Part shown: piece after piece, positions 6,439 through 14,552 of the stretch
Numbering within the stretch: the stretch's first letter is position 1
Layout: the number at the start of each line of letters is the position of its first letter
Assembly: GCA_034189135.1 (NCBI GenBank)
Contig: JAXHVO010000041.1
Location: 1-40,557, forward strand
Direction of reading: 5' to 3'
Source of the DNA: Thermodesulfobacteriota bacterium
GTDB taxonomy: Bacteria; Desulfobacterota; Desulfobacteria; Desulfobacterales; JAUWMJ01
Length of the DNA stretch: 40,557 nucleotides
Made by a program: the position numbers and the translations under genes
The notes under the pieces: model-generated
Seen by the model: the letters and a program-made list of their open reading frames with translations, nothing else
Told to the model about the DNA's origin: nothing
Database searches by the model: none

Positions 6439-6852
6439 TTAGCTTCGCTTATTTCCTTTTAAAATACCACTGGCAAGGGATATACTTTTTTTGCCGAAAG
6501 TTTCCAGGGTGGCGGCAAGCTCACTCAGCCCCATCTTTTTGCGAGTATTTACCGCCTTTATCAGAATAGGAAGGTTTACGCCGGATATGACTTCAATGTG
6601 CCCTTCTTCAAGAAAGGAATAGCTTAAATTTGAAGGCGTACCTCCAAACATATCCGTTAAAATCAGCACGCCTTCTTTTCTGTTCACCTTTTTTATTCCT
6701 GCGGCAATTTTTTCCCGTAATTTATCTACATTTTCATTCAAGTCTATTGAAACGGAAACAGTCGCTTCGGGTGTGCTGCCTATAATGAATTCAGAAGCTT
6801 CAATGAATGCAGACCCGAGCCGGCTGTGTGTGACGATGACGATACCTATCAT
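6439..6852 (-). CDS. PTS mannose-family EIIA domain protein
   Basis: A 137-residue single-domain protein of the EIIA-Man fold. It starts M-I-G-I-V-I-V-T-H, with H9 the expected phosphorylation site, and carries L-T-D-M-F-G-G-T-P-S-N, a family signature, near residue 70. The start at 6852 is chosen over a longer frame because AGGATG lies just upstream and the family begins exactly here. In transport systems EIIA passes phosphate from HPr to EIIB. No EIIB, EIIC, EIID, HPr or EI gene is in the window, so a regulatory role with PtsN and RapZ is more likely. It lies 70 bases after rapZ in the same operon. Confidence 0.9.
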   Translation of the reverse strand: MIGIVIVTHSRLGSAFIEASEFIIGSTPEATVSVSIDLNENVDKLREKIAAGIKKVNRKEGVLILTDMFGGTPSNLSYSFLEEGHIEVISGVNLPILIKAVNTRKKMGLSELAATLETFGKKSISLASGILKGNKRS

Positions 6853-6922
6853 AATAACATCCTGCCTTTGGAAACCCGTTAAAGGGTGTCGTTTTTTTAG
6901 TGTTTGAACAAGCCCTAAGTGC

Positions 6923-7786
6923 CTATCGGTTAATATCTCTGTGCTTGACCTCAATCTGATTTCGGGCTTTGCTGATATGATCAAAAATATATCGCGCAAT
7001 GGCCACTGAACGGTGACGGCCACCGGTGCAGCCAACCGCAACTGTTAGATAGGCTTTCTGTTCTTTTTCATACAAAGGAATTAAATAGTCAATAAAATCA
7101 ATATATTTTTTTAAAAATAGCCGAGTTTCGTCATTATTAAGTACATAATCTTTTACTTCCTGTGTTTCACCATGCAGTTCTTTAAGGTCAGGAATAAAAT
7201 ATGGATTTGCCAGAAAGCGGACATCAACAACCAGGTTGGCGTCTAGAGGAATGCCATACTTGAAACCGAACGAAAGTATGTTTATCCGCATGGACGCAGG
7301 TTTTATGGCTTTTTGTGCGATGAGTAAAATAATGGACTTGAGCTCGTGGACATTATAACCGGATGTGTTGATGACGCTGTCACTTGCTTTTTTAAGTCCC
7401 GCAAGGGCTTTCTTTTCCGCCTTGATGCCGTCTATAAGGCTTTTGCCTTGAGAAAAGGGATGTTGCCTCCTTGTCTGGTTATAGCGTTGTAATAGTATTT
7501 CTTCGTCAGCTTCCAGAAAAATTATTTCAAATTTATAACCTTTTTTCTTTAGTGATTCAAACACAGGCACGTACTTGGAAAGAAAGCCTTTTTCCCTCAA
7601 ATCCATGACAAAAGCAAGGCCTGTAATTTCAAGGTCGTTTTCTATAGGCAATTCCAGGAACTTGGGGAGAAGTGCGACCGGCATGTTGTCAACGCAATAA
7701 AAATGAGCATCTTCAAATGCGGCAATAGCGGTACTTTTCCCTGAACCTGAAAGCCCTGTAATAATGAAAATTTTCAGGTTTTTCAC
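6923..7786 (-). CDS. rapZ: RNase adapter / nucleotide-binding protein RapZ
   Basis: A 287-residue member of the RapZ (YvcJ) family. The Walker A motif G-L-S-G-S-G-K-S is at 11-18 and a conserved Y-C-V-D-N-M-P follows near residue 30. The C-terminal domain has V-G-C-T-G-G-R-H-R-S-V, the conserved anion-binding segment. In enterobacteria RapZ guides RNase E to the sRNA GlmZ and senses glucosamine 6-phosphate; in other phyla the role is less clear. The position between ptsN and an EIIA gene downstream of rpoN is the conserved proteobacterial arrangement. Confidence 0.95.
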   Translation of the reverse strand: MKNLKIFIITGLSGSGKSTAIAAFEDAHFYCVDNMPVALLPKFLELPIENDLEITGLAFVMDLREKGFLSKYVPVFESLKKKGYKFEIIFLEADEEILLQRYNQTRRQHPFSQGKSLIDGIKAEKKALAGLKKASDSVINTSGYNVHELKSIILLIAQKAIKPASMRINILSFGFKYGIPLDANLVVDVRFLANPYFIPDLKELHGETQEVKDYVLNNDETRLFLKKYIDFIDYLIPLYEKEQKAYLTVAVGCTGGRHRSVAIARYIFDHISKARNQIEVKHRDINR

Positions 7787-7853
7787 TTTTAATCAGGCAT
7801 AAAAAAATACTTGTTGCTGGAGATGTTTCACTAGCGGTTAGTTGAAGCAGCCG

Positions 7854-8312
7854 CTAAAAGTCCTCATCCTCTTCCTTGATGATGGACAAGATTTCATCAG
7901 TGTTTCCAGCGTTCAGAAGTTTTTCTTTAATTTGATCATGTTTTAGGATTCTGGAAATTCGGGCGAGCATCTTTAAATGGAGACCTGTTGAATTTTCCGG
8001 TGTGACTAGAAGGAAAAATATATGAGTCGGTTGATTATCCATCGATTCAAAGTCAACACCTTTTCGGCTCAAGCCGAACCCAAGCGCAAGTGATTCGAGC
8101 TGTTTTAATTTCCCGTGGGGTATTCCGATACCTCCACCTATGCCTGTACTTCCAAGTTGTTCTCTATCCATTAGAACCCGTACAAGATCCTTATGGCTTA
8201 CTCCGGTAATACGGGCGATCGGAGCAACCAGCTCCTCAAGGATTCCTTTTTTATCCTGTGATTTCAAGTCACTGATGATCGCTTCATTTTGCAGAACGTC
8301 AAGAATTTTCAT
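7854..8312 (-). CDS. ptsN: Nitrogen-PTS EIIA protein PtsN
   Basis: A 152-residue EIIA-Ntr protein. The phosphorylated histidine is H66 in G-I-G-I-P-H-G-K, and the preceding D-R-E-x-L-G-S-T-G segment is typical. It is a regulatory phosphocarrier that links PTS phosphorylation state to potassium, nitrogen and stress physiology in proteobacteria. The acidic end (E-E-D-E-D-F) is unremarkable. It belongs to the rpoN-hpf-ptsN-rapZ block, but the hpf-ptsN junction is opened up here by about 670 bases of repeat-bearing DNA, so ptsN, rapZ and EIIA may have their own promoter. Confidence 0.95.
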   Translation of the reverse strand: MKILDVLQNEAIISDLKSQDKKGILEELVAPIARITGVSHKDLVRVLMDREQLGSTGIGGGIGIPHGKLKQLESLALGFGLSRKGVDFESMDNQPTHIFFLLVTPENSTGLHLKMLARISRILKHDQIKEKLLNAGNTDEILSIIKEEDEDF

Positions 8313-8484
8313 TTTTTATTAACCAAACAAGAGCGGCAGGTTTCTTATAAAATTATTCGCTTAATCAAATAAGATAAGACTTTTTACCATATTGTCAAAG
8401 GAAACATATCAATTACCATCCAACGAATTTATCGCTACTCATAATGCGATTTTCTGAATCTATTCGTTTCGCCGTCACATAAGT

Positions 8485-8565
8485 GTTACGGGTTATGAGT
8501 TTAGAGTTGTTGATCGGAAATAATCCTTTTTACAACCCGTAACTCGAAACACATAACCCGCAACC
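8485..8565. repeat. Facing heptamer repeat arrays (locus C)
   Basis: The right array (8531-8565) consists of five in-register 7-base units such as CGTAACT and CATAACC. The left array (8485-8509) is the reverse complement of a shorter set of the same units. Around a 21-base spacer the arms can pair, with the right arm one heptamer longer. Confidence 0.7.
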
Positions 8566-8769
8566 GCTACACATGGCACAAAAGAAGCCGCTGCTAAATA
8601 GGGCTTTTGAGTTACGCTGTCGGGTTAAAGTTATCACTCAATTTTCGCGCCCCGGTTTGGCGGGAAGTAATGCCCTGACGGCACGTAATATATAAAATCA
8701 GATGTGAATCGAAACGGTTATATTTTTTCTGTAAGGGGATATGTGGGTCATCTATTACCCCTTTTCGCC

Positions 8770-8847
8770 GTGTCCGGATATTTGGGATAGACCGTCCCTT
8801 TTATATTGTTTAGCAACGGATAGACTTTATCCCAAATATCCGGACAC
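8770..8847. repeat. 20-bp perfect inverted repeat
   Basis: The 20 bases at 8770-8789, beginning GTGTCCGGATATTTGG, are exactly complementary to 8828-8847, enclosing 38 bases. The spacing resembles a very small fold-back element or an RNA hairpin. There is no T-run after it, so it is not a standard terminator for hpf. Confidence 0.8.
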
Positions 8848-8979
8848 GCTGCAACTGATTCAATTCATACCCCCTGGAAGAAAATAATATAACTGTCTCG
8901 ATTCACACCCTTAACACCAATCGGCGCTTTAACAATTCCGGCTCCACCGCTGATAAGGGGTGCGAAACTTGAGTTATCA

Positions 8980-9513
8980 CTAATTGCTGGGCTGAATAAG
9001 CCCGAGATGGCCGTCTTTTCGATGATAAAGTACGTTTATTTTTTCCGTTCTTGAATTTGTAAATACGAGAAAATTATAACTTACCAGATCGAGCTGCAAA
9101 ACCGCCTCTTCTATATCCATCGGTTTATATTCGATATTTTTTATTTTAATCTGCCCTTCAGCTTCGTCTTCAAAAGAAGCTGTTTCATCTGCAATGGTTC
9201 TTTTTGCTCTTGCCTGTGAGTTTTTTCGACGCCCCCTGATTTTCTGTTTACTTCTTTTTATCTGTTTTTCAAGTTTATCCAAGACCATATCTATGGCTGA
9301 ATACATGTCGTTTGTTTCTTCTTTGCCGTTTATATTCAGTTTGTCACCGATTATGTTAACCTCAGCAATGTGACGAAACTTTTCAACGGAAAGAACGACC
9401 TTGGCTTCCGCAGGATTATTAAGCAACCTGTCAAAACGATCCAGTTTGTCCGCTACATAGGATCTTAAATTTTCAGAAGGGTCAAGGTTTTTAAATGTTA
9501 CAGATGTTTGCAT
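8980..9513 (-). CDS. hpf: Long-form ribosome hibernation promoting factor
   Basis: A 177-residue protein read from the ATG at 9513, preceded by GGGAGAC; a longer frame upstream overlaps rpoN and lacks homology. The N-terminal domain (about 1-100) is the HPF/RaiA fold that sits in the decoding region of the 30S subunit. A charged linker (about 100-120) follows. The C-terminal domain (about 122-177) has E-E-A-V-L-Q-L-D and F-L-V-F-T-N and ends H-L-G-L-I; it promotes 100S ribosome dimers in long-form HPFs. The gene is immediately downstream of rpoN, a conserved pairing. Confidence 0.95.
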   Translation of the reverse strand: MQTSVTFKNLDPSENLRSYVADKLDRFDRLLNNPAEAKVVLSVEKFRHIAEVNIIGDKLNINGKEETNDMYSAIDMVLDKLEKQIKRSKQKIRGRRKNSQARAKRTIADETASFEDEAEGQIKIKNIEYKPMDIEEAVLQLDLVSYNFLVFTNSRTEKINVLYHRKDGHLGLIQPSN

Positions 9514-9526
9514 ATTAATTGTCTCC

Positions 9527-10960
9527 CTATATTTGTTTGCGCCTGTTAGATGGCAGCACCTTGAGGATTTCCCGATACTTCGCAACAGTTCTTCTTGCAA
9601 TACTGATGTGTGACTCTTTTAATAGTTTGGAGATTTTGTCGTCGCTGAAAGGATTTTTAGGATCTTCACCGGCAATGATCTGCCTTATTTTTTCCTGAAC
9701 ACTGGCAGATGCGATTGTACCGCCATGAACGCGCCTGATAGAACTGTTAAAGAAATATTTCAATTCAAAAATGCCCTGAGGAGTATATGCATATTTGTTG
9801 GTAGTCACCCGGCTGATTGTTGATTCATGCATATCTATGTCCTGGGCAACGTCTCTGAGTACCATCGGTTTTAAATGTGATATTCCCTTTTCAAAAAAAT
9901 CGCGCTGGAATTTTAGAATACTTTCCATTACCCGGTAAATGGTCTTTTGGCGCTGATGAATGCTTTTGATGAGCCAGGCAGCCGAACGGAGCTTATCCTG
10001 AATATAATCTTCGACTTCGCCGGTGACTTTGTTTCCACGGCTGATCGATTTTTTATAAAAGGAACTCACCCGAAGTTTAGGCATGCCATCATCGTTTAAC
10101 ATCACCACGAAATCATTTTCCAGTTTATAAACATAAATATCGGGGGTGATATACTGCGGACTTTCATCGGAAAACTCTCGGCCGGGTTTCGGTTCCAGTT
10201 CCTGTATAATATTTACCGTAGCAATTACGTTTTCCATGCTTGTTTTTAAAGCCTTGCATATGGCTTTGTAATTTCTTTTTTCAAGATGACCGAGATGGTC
10301 TGTAATGATTTGAGTGACCAGGGTATCGTCAATTTTAAAATGCTTGGTCTGAATCAGCAGGCATTCTTTAAGGTCTCTGGCGCATATCCCAATCGGGTCA
10401 AATGTTTGTAAGCGGGACAAAACGTTTTCAACCTTTTCAGTATCCGAGTTACTCATTCTGGCGATTTCTTCCACGGAGATCTCCAGATATCCGTCTCTAT
10501 TAAGATTCCCGATAATAAGACTGCCGATTTTTTTTTCTTTTCTTGACGGGGATGTCATCAGAAACTGCCAGAGGAGATGTTCGCTTAAAGATTCTTTTGA
10601 AGCGATGAAGGCTTCATATCTTGGCGTATCTTTGCTTTCGGCTTCAAAATTGATTCTTCCGGGAGAATTGTATTCATCAAGGTAATTGCTCCAGTCGATA
10701 TCATCGTTGATTTTTTCTTCTATGGCGACTTCTTTTACGGGGGATTCCTCTTTTTTGTCTTTGTCTTTTGGATCGGCGACCTGTTCTTCCACTAGATTCT
10801 CATGGATCTCTTCAAGAGCAGGATTTTCCTCCAGCTCCTGGCGAACTGTATCCACCAGCTCCTGTCTTGAAAGCTGCAGAAGCTTTATTGCCATCTGGAG
10901 CTGTGGAGTCATGATGAGCTGTTGGGTTAATTTTAGTTGCTGTCTTAATTCAAGTGCCAT
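9527..10960 (-). CDS. rpoN: RNA polymerase sigma-54 factor
   Basis: A 477-residue sigma-54. Region I (about 1-50) is Gln/Leu-rich and contacts bacterial enhancer-binding proteins. An acidic stretch (about 55-90) follows, then the core-binding domain, and a helix-turn-helix (about 370-400). The RpoN box A-R-R-T-V-A-K-Y-R-E at 455-464 recognises the -24 promoter element. The start is 1 base after the lptB stop codon, so translation is probably coupled. No clear -24/-12 sigma-54 promoter was found in the window, so its targets lie elsewhere. Confidence 0.97.
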   Translation of the reverse strand: MALELRQQLKLTQQLIMTPQLQMAIKLLQLSRQELVDTVRQELEENPALEEIHENLVEEQVADPKDKDKKEESPVKEVAIEEKINDDIDWSNYLDEYNSPGRINFEAESKDTPRYEAFIASKESLSEHLLWQFLMTSPSRKEKKIGSLIIGNLNRDGYLEISVEEIARMSNSDTEKVENVLSRLQTFDPIGICARDLKECLLIQTKHFKIDDTLVTQIITDHLGHLEKRNYKAICKALKTSMENVIATVNIIQELEPKPGREFSDESPQYITPDIYVYKLENDFVVMLNDDGMPKLRVSSFYKKSISRGNKVTGEVEDYIQDKLRSAAWLIKSIHQRQKTIYRVMESILKFQRDFFEKGISHLKPMVLRDVAQDIDMHESTISRVTTNKYAYTPQGIFELKYFFNSSIRRVHGGTIASASVQEKIRQIIAGEDPKNPFSDDKISKLLKESHISIARRTVAKYREILKVLPSNRRKQI

Positions 10961-10961
10961 T

Positions 10962-11684
10962 TTATAAGGTGAATTCGTCTCCCAGATAAATCCTGCGAGC
11001 AGTTTCGCTGGTGGTTATTTTTTCAGGTGTGCCAAACTCAATCACTTTCCCTTCGTTCAGTATATATGCCATATCACAGGCGCCAAGAGTTTCCCTAACA
11101 TTATGATCAGAAATGAGAACACCGATACCACGGTTTTTAAGGTGATCGATAATTTTTTTTATTTCTACGACCGCCAGGGGATCTATGCCTGCAAAAGGCT
11201 CATCAAGAAGAATGAAAGATGGGTTAGTCGCAAGTGCGCGTGAGATTTCAAGACGTCGCTTTTCACCTCCGGATAAAAAAATGGCTTTTTGCGTGGAAAG
11301 GTGTTTTATACCCAGCTCTTCAAGGAGTGTATCGGCCCGGTCATTTTGCTCAGTTTTGGAAATGGGGAGGGTCTCAAGGATTGCCAGGATATTTTGTTTG
11401 ACGGTCAGTTTTCTAAATATTGAAGTTTCCTGGGGCAGATAACCGACCCCCCTGCGAGCTCTTAAATACATGGGATAACTGGTAATATCCTCTTCACCCA
11501 GAAAGACGTTCCCCGCGTCAGGTTTGATCAACCCGATAGTCAGATAAAAGGTGGTGGTTTTTCCCGCGCCGTTTGGACCTAGCAGACCCACCACGGTGCT
11601 GCTTTCAATAGTTAAAGTCACGGAGCTTACCACCTGTTTTCCATTATAGGTTTTGCTCAGATTTTTTAGAAGCAATGTCGCCAT
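10962..11684 (-). CDS. lptB: LPS export ABC transporter ATPase LptB
   Basis: A 240-residue ABC ATPase. Walker A is G-P-N-G-A-G-K-T-T at about 36-44, the signature L-S-G-G-E at 137-141, Walker B F-I-L-L-D-E-P at 157-163, and a switch histidine lies in S-D-H-N-V-R-E. The last two together with F-A-G-I-D-P are typical of LptB, which drives LPS extraction from the inner membrane with LptFG. lptA and lptC lie immediately upstream. lptF and lptG are not in this window. Confidence 0.95.
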   Translation of the reverse strand: MATLLLKNLSKTYNGKQVVSSVTLTIESSTVVGLLGPNGAGKTTTFYLTIGLIKPDAGNVFLGEEDITSYPMYLRARRGVGYLPQETSIFRKLTVKQNILAILETLPISKTEQNDRADTLLEELGIKHLSTQKAIFLSGGEKRRLEISRALATNPSFILLDEPFAGIDPLAVVEIKKIIDHLKNRGIGVLISDHNVRETLGACDMAYILNEGKVIEFGTPEKITTSETARRIYLGDEFTL

Positions 11685-11724
11685 ATCAACTAGTATTTAT
11701 TCGAAACCTTTGAAAAAACGCCTC

Positions 11725-12297
11725 CTAATTTCCTTGAAACTCAGCTTCAACACGCTTGTTGCCGCTACCGGTGACTGTAATACCCTCTTTATCCATGTAA
11801 AGGATTATTTGTGATCCTGCAATAGAATTTTGTCCGCTAATCACTTTTGAACCATGACCCGACAACATGATGGTGCCGGTCTGTTTAGTATATATTGCCC
11901 GAGAAGATATGGCAACCAGTTCATCGGATTTTATATGTACATGGCCTGTTGCGATGATTTTATCAATCATTTCTTTGGCTTCTGCCGGTTTAGATTTTCC
12001 TTTAAATAGTTTGTTATAATAAATTTTAAGACTGTCGGATTTCATGCTTAACGATTCACCGGTCACCCTAACATTTCCCGTAAATTGAGCCCAGCCATCT
12101 TCCATGTTGGAAATGAGTTTGTCCGCATTAATATGAATGATCCGTTGCTTATTTTTTTCTGTATCAACCGGCAGTCTATCATCCGCATATCCAATCCGTG
12201 TGATCATCAGGGTGATCAACGGGGCTTGAAAAAGAAAAGCGGTGTATAAAACAGACCATACCAGGCAGCGGGCCAGATTAGATTGCAAAATTCTCAC
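11725..12297 (-). CDS. lptA: LPS transport periplasmic protein LptA
   Basis: A 190-residue protein with an N-terminal signal/anchor (about 8-38) followed by an OstA-like beta-jellyroll (residues 50-180). Repeating patterns I-x-A-D-x-L, F-T-G-N-V-R-V and G-H-V-H-I fit the LptA fold that bridges LPS across the periplasm. The start is a GTG at 12297, preceded by GGGAGAG, and overlaps the lptC end by 20 bases, indicating tight co-translation. The signal region is longer than usual, so a downstream start cannot be excluded. Confidence 0.88.
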   Translation of the reverse strand: MRILQSNLARCLVWSVLYTAFLFQAPLITLMITRIGYADDRLPVDTEKNKQRIIHINADKLISNMEDGWAQFTGNVRVTGESLSMKSDSLKIYYNKLFKGKSKPAEAKEMIDKIIATGHVHIKSDELVAISSRAIYTKQTGTIMLSGHGSKVISGQNSIAGSQIILYMDKEGITVTGSGNKRVEAEFQGN

Positions 12298-12862
12298 TGA
12301 AGGCGCCCTCTACTCTCCCTTCAAGCACTGTCTGGTTTGTATTCAAATCAAAAGACATCCTGTCAGCTTTAAGCTGATATGCATCCCCCACAATTTTAAC
12401 CGGAGCCTTTGACAAAAGTTGACGTCCGCTGTGTTTATATTGTAATTGTTCGGTAAAAAGTCTGGAGCTTTTATTTTTCACCATCACGTTGCCTGTAATT
12501 TCAATATTCTTTGAGTCTGTTTGTAAAATTCCCTTATTTGCTGTGAGAAAAACTTCCTGCTCATTCTTAAGAAAAAAGGTGACGGATAAATCGGTTAAAA
12601 CCACCTCTTTTTTGGTGGCAGTATAATAGGCGGAAGCGGCGTCAAGGGTAAATTCTTTTACTCCGTTTTTTGTTGATGTTTGATGAATTTTGCCTATGGA
12701 AAGATTTGCATCCACCGGAAGAGAAGAAATAAGCGTTTCAGGATTTTCTAACAAGTGGCGCTCACTAATAAAAACAGCAATCACAGCAGTCAACGCAATG
12801 ACCATAAATGCAAGTAAAAAGATTTTCAGCTTTTTGGGATTTTTATGTTTTATGACAGACAT
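12278..12862 (-). CDS. lptC: LPS export protein LptC
   Basis: A 194-residue bitopic protein. One membrane helix (about 13-32) anchors it in the inner membrane and the rest is a periplasmic beta-jellyroll related to LptA, with the typical I-T-G-N-V-M-V segment. LptC hands LPS from the LptBFG complex to LptA. The ATG overlaps the kdsC stop by one base (TAATG), and its own end overlaps lptA, so kdsC-lptC-lptA is one translational unit. Confidence 0.9.
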   Translation of the reverse strand: MSVIKHKNPKKLKIFLLAFMVIALTAVIAVFISERHLLENPETLISSLPVDANLSIGKIHQTSTKNGVKEFTLDAASAYYTATKKEVVLTDLSVTFFLKNEQEVFLTANKGILQTDSKNIEITGNVMVKNKSSRLFTEQLQYKHSGRQLLSKAPVKIVGDAYQLKADRMSFDLNTNQTVLEGRVEGAFSENFAI

Positions 12863-13377
12863 TATGAATACCGTTTAATGATCTTTTCCCACAGTCCTTT
12901 TGCTTTGAGTATGGCTTCGCTGATTTCTCTGACAGCTCCCTGGCCTCCTTTGGCTGTTGTCACTATCGATGCTTTTTTGATAACCAAGTGGTGGGCATCG
13001 GCCACTGCAATTGGAGTGTCCACCATGTTCATAATGGAGAGATCCATGAGGTCGTCACCGATAAATGCCGTTTCCTCAGACGTTGATCCTGTCTGCTTAA
13101 AGATAAGTTCAAGGAGAGAGCTCTTATCCGTCACTCCTTCGAAAACATGGTCAATGCCAAGATTTTTACAGCGATGTTTAAGGGCATCCGATTTTCTGCC
13201 GGTGATAATGTAAACCTTTATTCCAGCCTCAATTAAAAGTCTTATGCCGAGACCGTCTTTTACGTTGAATATCTTTATTTCCTCACCTCGGTCATTGTAT
13301 ATGATACTGCCATCGGTGAGGACACCATCTACATCGAGAAGCAGGAGATTAATTTTTTTTAAATTATTTTCAAGCAT
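12862..13377 (-). CDS. kdsC: KDO-8-phosphate phosphatase
   Basis: A 171-residue HAD-superfamily phosphatase of the cap-less C0 type. The nucleophile motif L-L-L-D-V-D-G-V-L-T-D has D15 and D17. Motif II I-T-G-R and motif III/IV G-D-D-L-M-D-L follow. It removes phosphate from KDO-8-P, the step after KdsA, giving KDO for LPS inner core. It is placed between kdsA and lptC, the usual order. Confidence 0.95.
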   Translation of the reverse strand: MLENNLKKINLLLLDVDGVLTDGSIIYNDRGEEIKIFNVKDGLGIRLLIEAGIKVYIITGRKSDALKHRCKNLGIDHVFEGVTDKSSLLELIFKQTGSTSEETAFIGDDLMDLSIMNMVDTPIAVADAHHLVIKKASIVTTAKGGQGAVREISEAILKAKGLWEKIIKRYS

Positions 13378-13503
13378 AAAATAAATTTAACCTTACAACA
13401 ACATCTATCTCTAACTGCGGTCGCCTTTTATAAATTGTTTGTTTGGTGATCACATGATATTAAAAGGAGTTTCTCATAAAAACCGGCAAATTGTGTTGCA
13501 GGA

Positions 13504-14325
13504 TTAGCTGCTTATGGCCTTTCTAATTGCCTTTAGGCGGTTAAGCAGTTCTTCAAGGTCGTCAAGTTTCAGGGAATTGGGGCCATCACAAAGAGCCTTG
13601 TCAGGGTCTTTATGTACTTCCATGAAAATGCCGTCAGCTCCCGCAGCAACTGCAGCTTTTGCCAGTACCGGAGCAAATTCCCTTTGTCCCCCGGATGTTT
13701 TCCCGGCTCCTCCTGGAAGCTGAATACTATGGGTTGCATCAAAAATGACAGGTCCAGCAGTATCCTGCATGATCTTTATACTGCGAAAGTCCGCCACCAG
13801 ATTGTTGTATCCGAACATTGCACCCCTTTCGGTAATCAGTATCCGGCCATTGCCGGTGGATCTAACTTTCTCCACTACATTTACAATATCCCATGGCGCG
13901 AGGAATTGTCCTTTTTTAATATTTACCGGTTTTTCCGCTTTTGAGACCTCTATGATGAAATCAGTCTGTCGGCAGAGAAATGCAGGAATTTGTATGACAT
14001 CCAGAACCTGTGCTGCGTCGGCAACTTCACTGATACTGTGGACATCGGAAAGTACCATGATTCCCAGTTTCTCCTTGATATCGTTTAAAATTTTAAGGCC
14101 GTCAACAATTCCGGGTCCTCTGAAAGAGTGAATAGATGTACGGTTGGCCTTATCATAGGACGCTTTGAATATAAAGGGAATGTTCAGCTTGTCAGTCAGT
14201 TCCTTTAGAAAGGATGCGATCTCAAACGTCGTTTCATAATCTTCTACCACGCACGGCCCCATAATGAACGCAAGAGGAGCGTTTTGACCTATGGACAGGT
14301 CTTGTACTTTAACGATTTTGTTCAT
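13504..14325 (-). CDS. kdsA: 3-deoxy-D-manno-octulosonate 8-phosphate synthase
   Basis: A 273-residue enzyme that condenses phosphoenolpyruvate with arabinose 5-phosphate to make KDO-8-phosphate. The conserved K-A-S-Y-D-K-A-N-R-T-S is at about 54-64. C25 in M-G-P-C-V-V-E corresponds to the metal ligand of the metal-dependent class, where the metal-independent E. coli type has Asn. This is the first gene of the LPS/rpoN block; a 126-base gap separates it from kdsC, and the divergent DUF39 gene begins 228 bases upstream. Confidence 0.97.
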   Translation of the reverse strand: MNKIVKVQDLSIGQNAPLAFIMGPCVVEDYETTFEIASFLKELTDKLNIPFIFKASYDKANRTSIHSFRGPGIVDGLKILNDIKEKLGIMVLSDVHSISEVADAAQVLDVIQIPAFLCRQTDFIIEVSKAEKPVNIKKGQFLAPWDIVNVVEKVRSTGNGRILITERGAMFGYNNLVADFRSIKIMQDTAGPVIFDATHSIQLPGGAGKTSGGQREFAPVLAKAAVAAGADGIFMEVHKDPDKALCDGPNSLKLDDLEELLNRLKAIRKAISS

Positions 14326-14552
14326 GGCTTATCTGCATCTATCCGCTTTAGTTTAAGTTGTTATTCTCCGGAAAGTTTTAATTCATTTATTTGATCCTAA
14401 AAAATTTTATCCCGATGGCTGTGAAAAGTCAAGAAACGAAAAACTTTACCTTGATTATCATCATTATTGCTGGTAATAATTTGATCTTCTTCAGCCATGG
14501 AATCGGAAAAATAGACCGATGTAACTAGTTAAATCAAAAAGGAAAAGCTTTA
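14326..14552. promoter_or_regulatory. Divergent promoter region kdsA / DUF39
   Basis: These 227 bases separate two divergent genes and should hold promoters for both. The sequence is AT-rich, with a partial dyad ATTATTGCTGGTAATAAT near 14463-14480 (ATTATTxCxxGxAATAAT). I cannot assign -35/-10 boxes with confidence. Confidence 0.4.

Larger units (their letters stand above)
8313..8979. other. Repeat-rich spacer splitting hpf from ptsN
   Basis: No gene is evident in this 667-base stretch. It holds facing heptamer arrays (8485-8509 and 8531-8565) and a 20-bp perfect inverted repeat (8770-8789 with 8828-8847). In related genomes hpf and ptsN are usually close together, so this spacer looks inserted or expanded. 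Confidence 0.6.

Noticed and set aside
5129-8565. CRISPR array
   Set aside because: Repeats are 7-base, degenerate and contiguous, with no spacers of constant size and no cas genes.
8567-8592. Sigma-54 promoter near TGGCACAAAAGAAGCCGC
   Set aside because: TGGCAC is present but the -12 element TTGC at the required spacing is missing.
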